From contig JAILIJ010000206.1 of the NCBI GenBank assembly GCA_024695315.1, positions 1 through 15,236 of the forward strand: a stretch of 15,236 bases of DNA, written 5' to 3'. The position numbers and the translations under genes were made by a program. The DNA comes from Bacteroidaceae bacterium. Lineage in GTDB: Bacteria > Bacteroidota > Bacteroidia > Bacteroidales > Bacteroidaceae. The stretch's first letter is position 1; each line of letters begins with the position of its first letter. The notes below the pieces were generated by a model. It did not search any database. It was not told where the DNA came from and worked only from the letters and a program-made list of their open reading frames with translations. This document shows positions 14,062-15,236 of this stretch, in pieces.

Positions 14062-15236
14062 ATGAAAAAGATTATAGCAGCACTTCTGTTCACACTTATT
14101 ATGCCAACAGGAGCAATTCAAGGAAAAACAAGACATAATATTATTGATAACGGCGGAAGCGGTAGCTACAAAGCAGAAGCTCGCGAAGAAAAGAGCTTTA
14201 AGGATGCCGTGATCTACAAACCTGTGGACATGAAAGCCGCAGTACAAAAGGAGGGAGCGCTTCCAGTTCTTGTATGGGCAAATGGCGGATGTAATGACAC
14301 TTCTTTGCCTCATGAACGAATGTTGAATGAGGTTGCATCACAAGGATATATCATCATAGCATTGGGTAGTATGCAGAACCGCATTGACGACCGCAAATTA
14401 AACAAATCGCCTAATAAGCAAATGCTCGATGCAATGGACTGGATTGTTACTCAGTCAAGCAAGAAAAGAAGCGAATACTACGGATGTGTAGACCCAAACA
14501 AGATTGCAGTTGCAGGACAGTCATGTGGCGGAGCTCAAGCTCTCGTTGCCAGCAGCGATAGTCGAGTAAAGACTACTATAATGGTAAACTCAGGAATGGG
14601 TAATATCGAAATGTCCGGTGCAAGTGCTAAATCTTTGGAGTCTCTCCATGCTCCAATACTCTATATGCCAGGCGGTGAAAGCGATATTGCATACGGAAAT
14701 GCCGTCATAGATTATGAACGAATCAATCATGTTTTCGCAGCTTTTGCCAATCATCTCACAGCAGGACATGGCGGTGATTTCGATCAAATGTATGGTGGAA
14801 GTTTTGCCCGAATGATGACGAAATGGCTTAACTGGCAGCTTAAAAATAGAGCAGCAGACAGCGAAGTGTTCCTCAAAAACAAATTAGTGGATTTTCCTGA
14901 ATGGACTATGCGCTCAAAGGATAGTAAAAAGAACTTTGAGAATAATCCATTCTGTGTAATGGAGGTGCACTGTACAAATCATAAGAATCAAAATATTTAT
15001 GGTAAATTGTATATGCCTAATAATGTAAAGGGCAAGATGCCACTCACAATACTGGCACATGGATACAATTCGTCTTACCATGAGACAGAAGCATACGCAC
15101 AAACTTTGGCCATGAACGGCATAGCAGCATATATTTTCGATTTCTGCGGAGGAAGTAATAAGAGCAGAAGTGAGGGAAAGAGCATAGAGATGTCCGTATT
15201 TACCGAAGCTGACGATGTAGCTGCTATTGTTGAACA
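14062..15236 (+). CDS. Secreted tandem alpha/beta-hydrolase, probable carbohydrate-ester esterase (partial, cut by window end)
   Basis: Begins with ATG 14062, 8 bp after galactanase, and stays open for 391 codons to the window edge. A signal peptide covers about residues 1-20. Domain 1 (about 45-265) is a complete alpha/beta-hydrolase: the oxyanion region VWANGGCND (71-79), nucleophile S154 in AGQSCGG, D208 in GGESD, and H236 in TAGHGGD. A linker follows (about 266-295). Domain 2 (about 296 onward) starts a second hydrolase: LAHGYNSSYHET (331-342), then FDFCGGSNKS and IEMSVFTEADD, resembling S9-like feruloyl/cinnamoyl esterases; its catalytic serine would lie beyond the window. Tight linkage to GH53 suggests the protein removes acyl groups (acetyl or feruloyl) from galactan-bearing pectin. 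The fold is well supported, the substrate inferred. A domain boundary artefact is unlikely because the frame is continuous. Confidence 0.82.
   Translation, partial: MKKIIAALLFTLIMPTGAIQGKTRHNIIDNGGSGSYKAEAREEKSFKDAVIYKPVDMKAAVQKEGALPVLVWANGGCNDTSLPHERMLNEVASQGYIIIALGSMQNRIDDRKLNKSPNKQMLDAMDWIVTQSSKKRSEYYGCVDPNKIAVAGQSCGGAQALVASSDSRVKTTIMVNSGMGNIEMSGASAKSLESLHAPILYMPGGESDIAYGNAVIDYERINHVFAAFANHLTAGHGGDFDQMYGGSFARMMTKWLNWQLKNRAADSEVFLKNKLVDFPEWTMRSKDSKKNFENNPFCVMEVHCTNHKNQNIYGKLYMPNNVKGKMPLTILAHGYNSSYHETEAYAQTLAMNGIAAYIFDFCGGSNKSRSEGKSIEMSVFTEADDVAAIVE

Noticed and set aside
14914..15102. 62-codon minus-strand frame
   Set aside because: Antisense to the continuous hydrolase frame with conserved motifs on the plus strand.

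Overview
This window is chromosomal DNA from a Bacteroidota bacterium, most likely Prevotella or a close relative. Three things support this. Several genes are preceded by the Bacteroidota -7 element TAnnTTTG, and in the best case also by a TTTG -33 element. Shine-Dalgarno sequences are essentially absent. The gene set is also typical: fused SecDF, a rhomboid with a Bacteroidota-type C-terminal tail, succinyl-CoA:acetate CoA-transferase, meso-diaminopimelate dehydrogenase and a GH53 galactanase. The species cannot be fixed from the sequence alone.

Layout. 1-160 holds a frameshifted fragment that reads like part of a SusC/TonB-dependent receptor. 628-3204 is a probable two-gene unit: a PF13444-type acyltransferase, whose real start is probably 628 rather than 541, and a CoA-transferase. 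It ends at convergent terminators facing an HU-like DNA-binding protein gene on the minus strand (3333-3605). Divergent from HU are a rhomboid protease and a membrane-anchored endonuclease/exonuclease/phosphatase-fold protein (3846-5845). Then come secDF (5966-9007) with its own promoter and terminator, followed by two peptidoglycan genes: mltG (glycan-strand terminase) and ddh (meso-DAP synthesis), ending in a strong hairpin at about 11152-11203.

11204-12081 is a gene-poor junk or recombination zone. It carries an 11-bp repeat array folding into an 18-bp perfect hairpin, a 21-bp-period palindromic repeat array, other inverted repeats, and a fossil of an IS982-family transposase. Next, on the minus strand, is a 163-aa single-pass membrane protein of the type usually found just downstream of ECF sigma factors (anti-sigma-like). 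Here no sigma gene accompanies it, yet its upstream region carries a well-formed ECF-type promoter (GTAAC, 16-bp spacer, CGTCTA).

The window ends in a polysaccharide-degradation operon: a secreted GH53 endo-beta-1,4-galactanase and, 8 bp downstream, a secreted protein with two tandem alpha/beta-hydrolase domains (the second cut by the window edge). A reasonable hypothesis is removal of ester groups from pectic galactan alongside backbone cleavage.

Most genes are ordinary housekeeping. The parts that deserve a second look are the orphan anti-sigma-like gene with an ECF promoter, the two palindromic repeat arrays, the GH53/tandem-esterase pair, and the promoter buried inside the apparent N-terminus of the acyltransferase.
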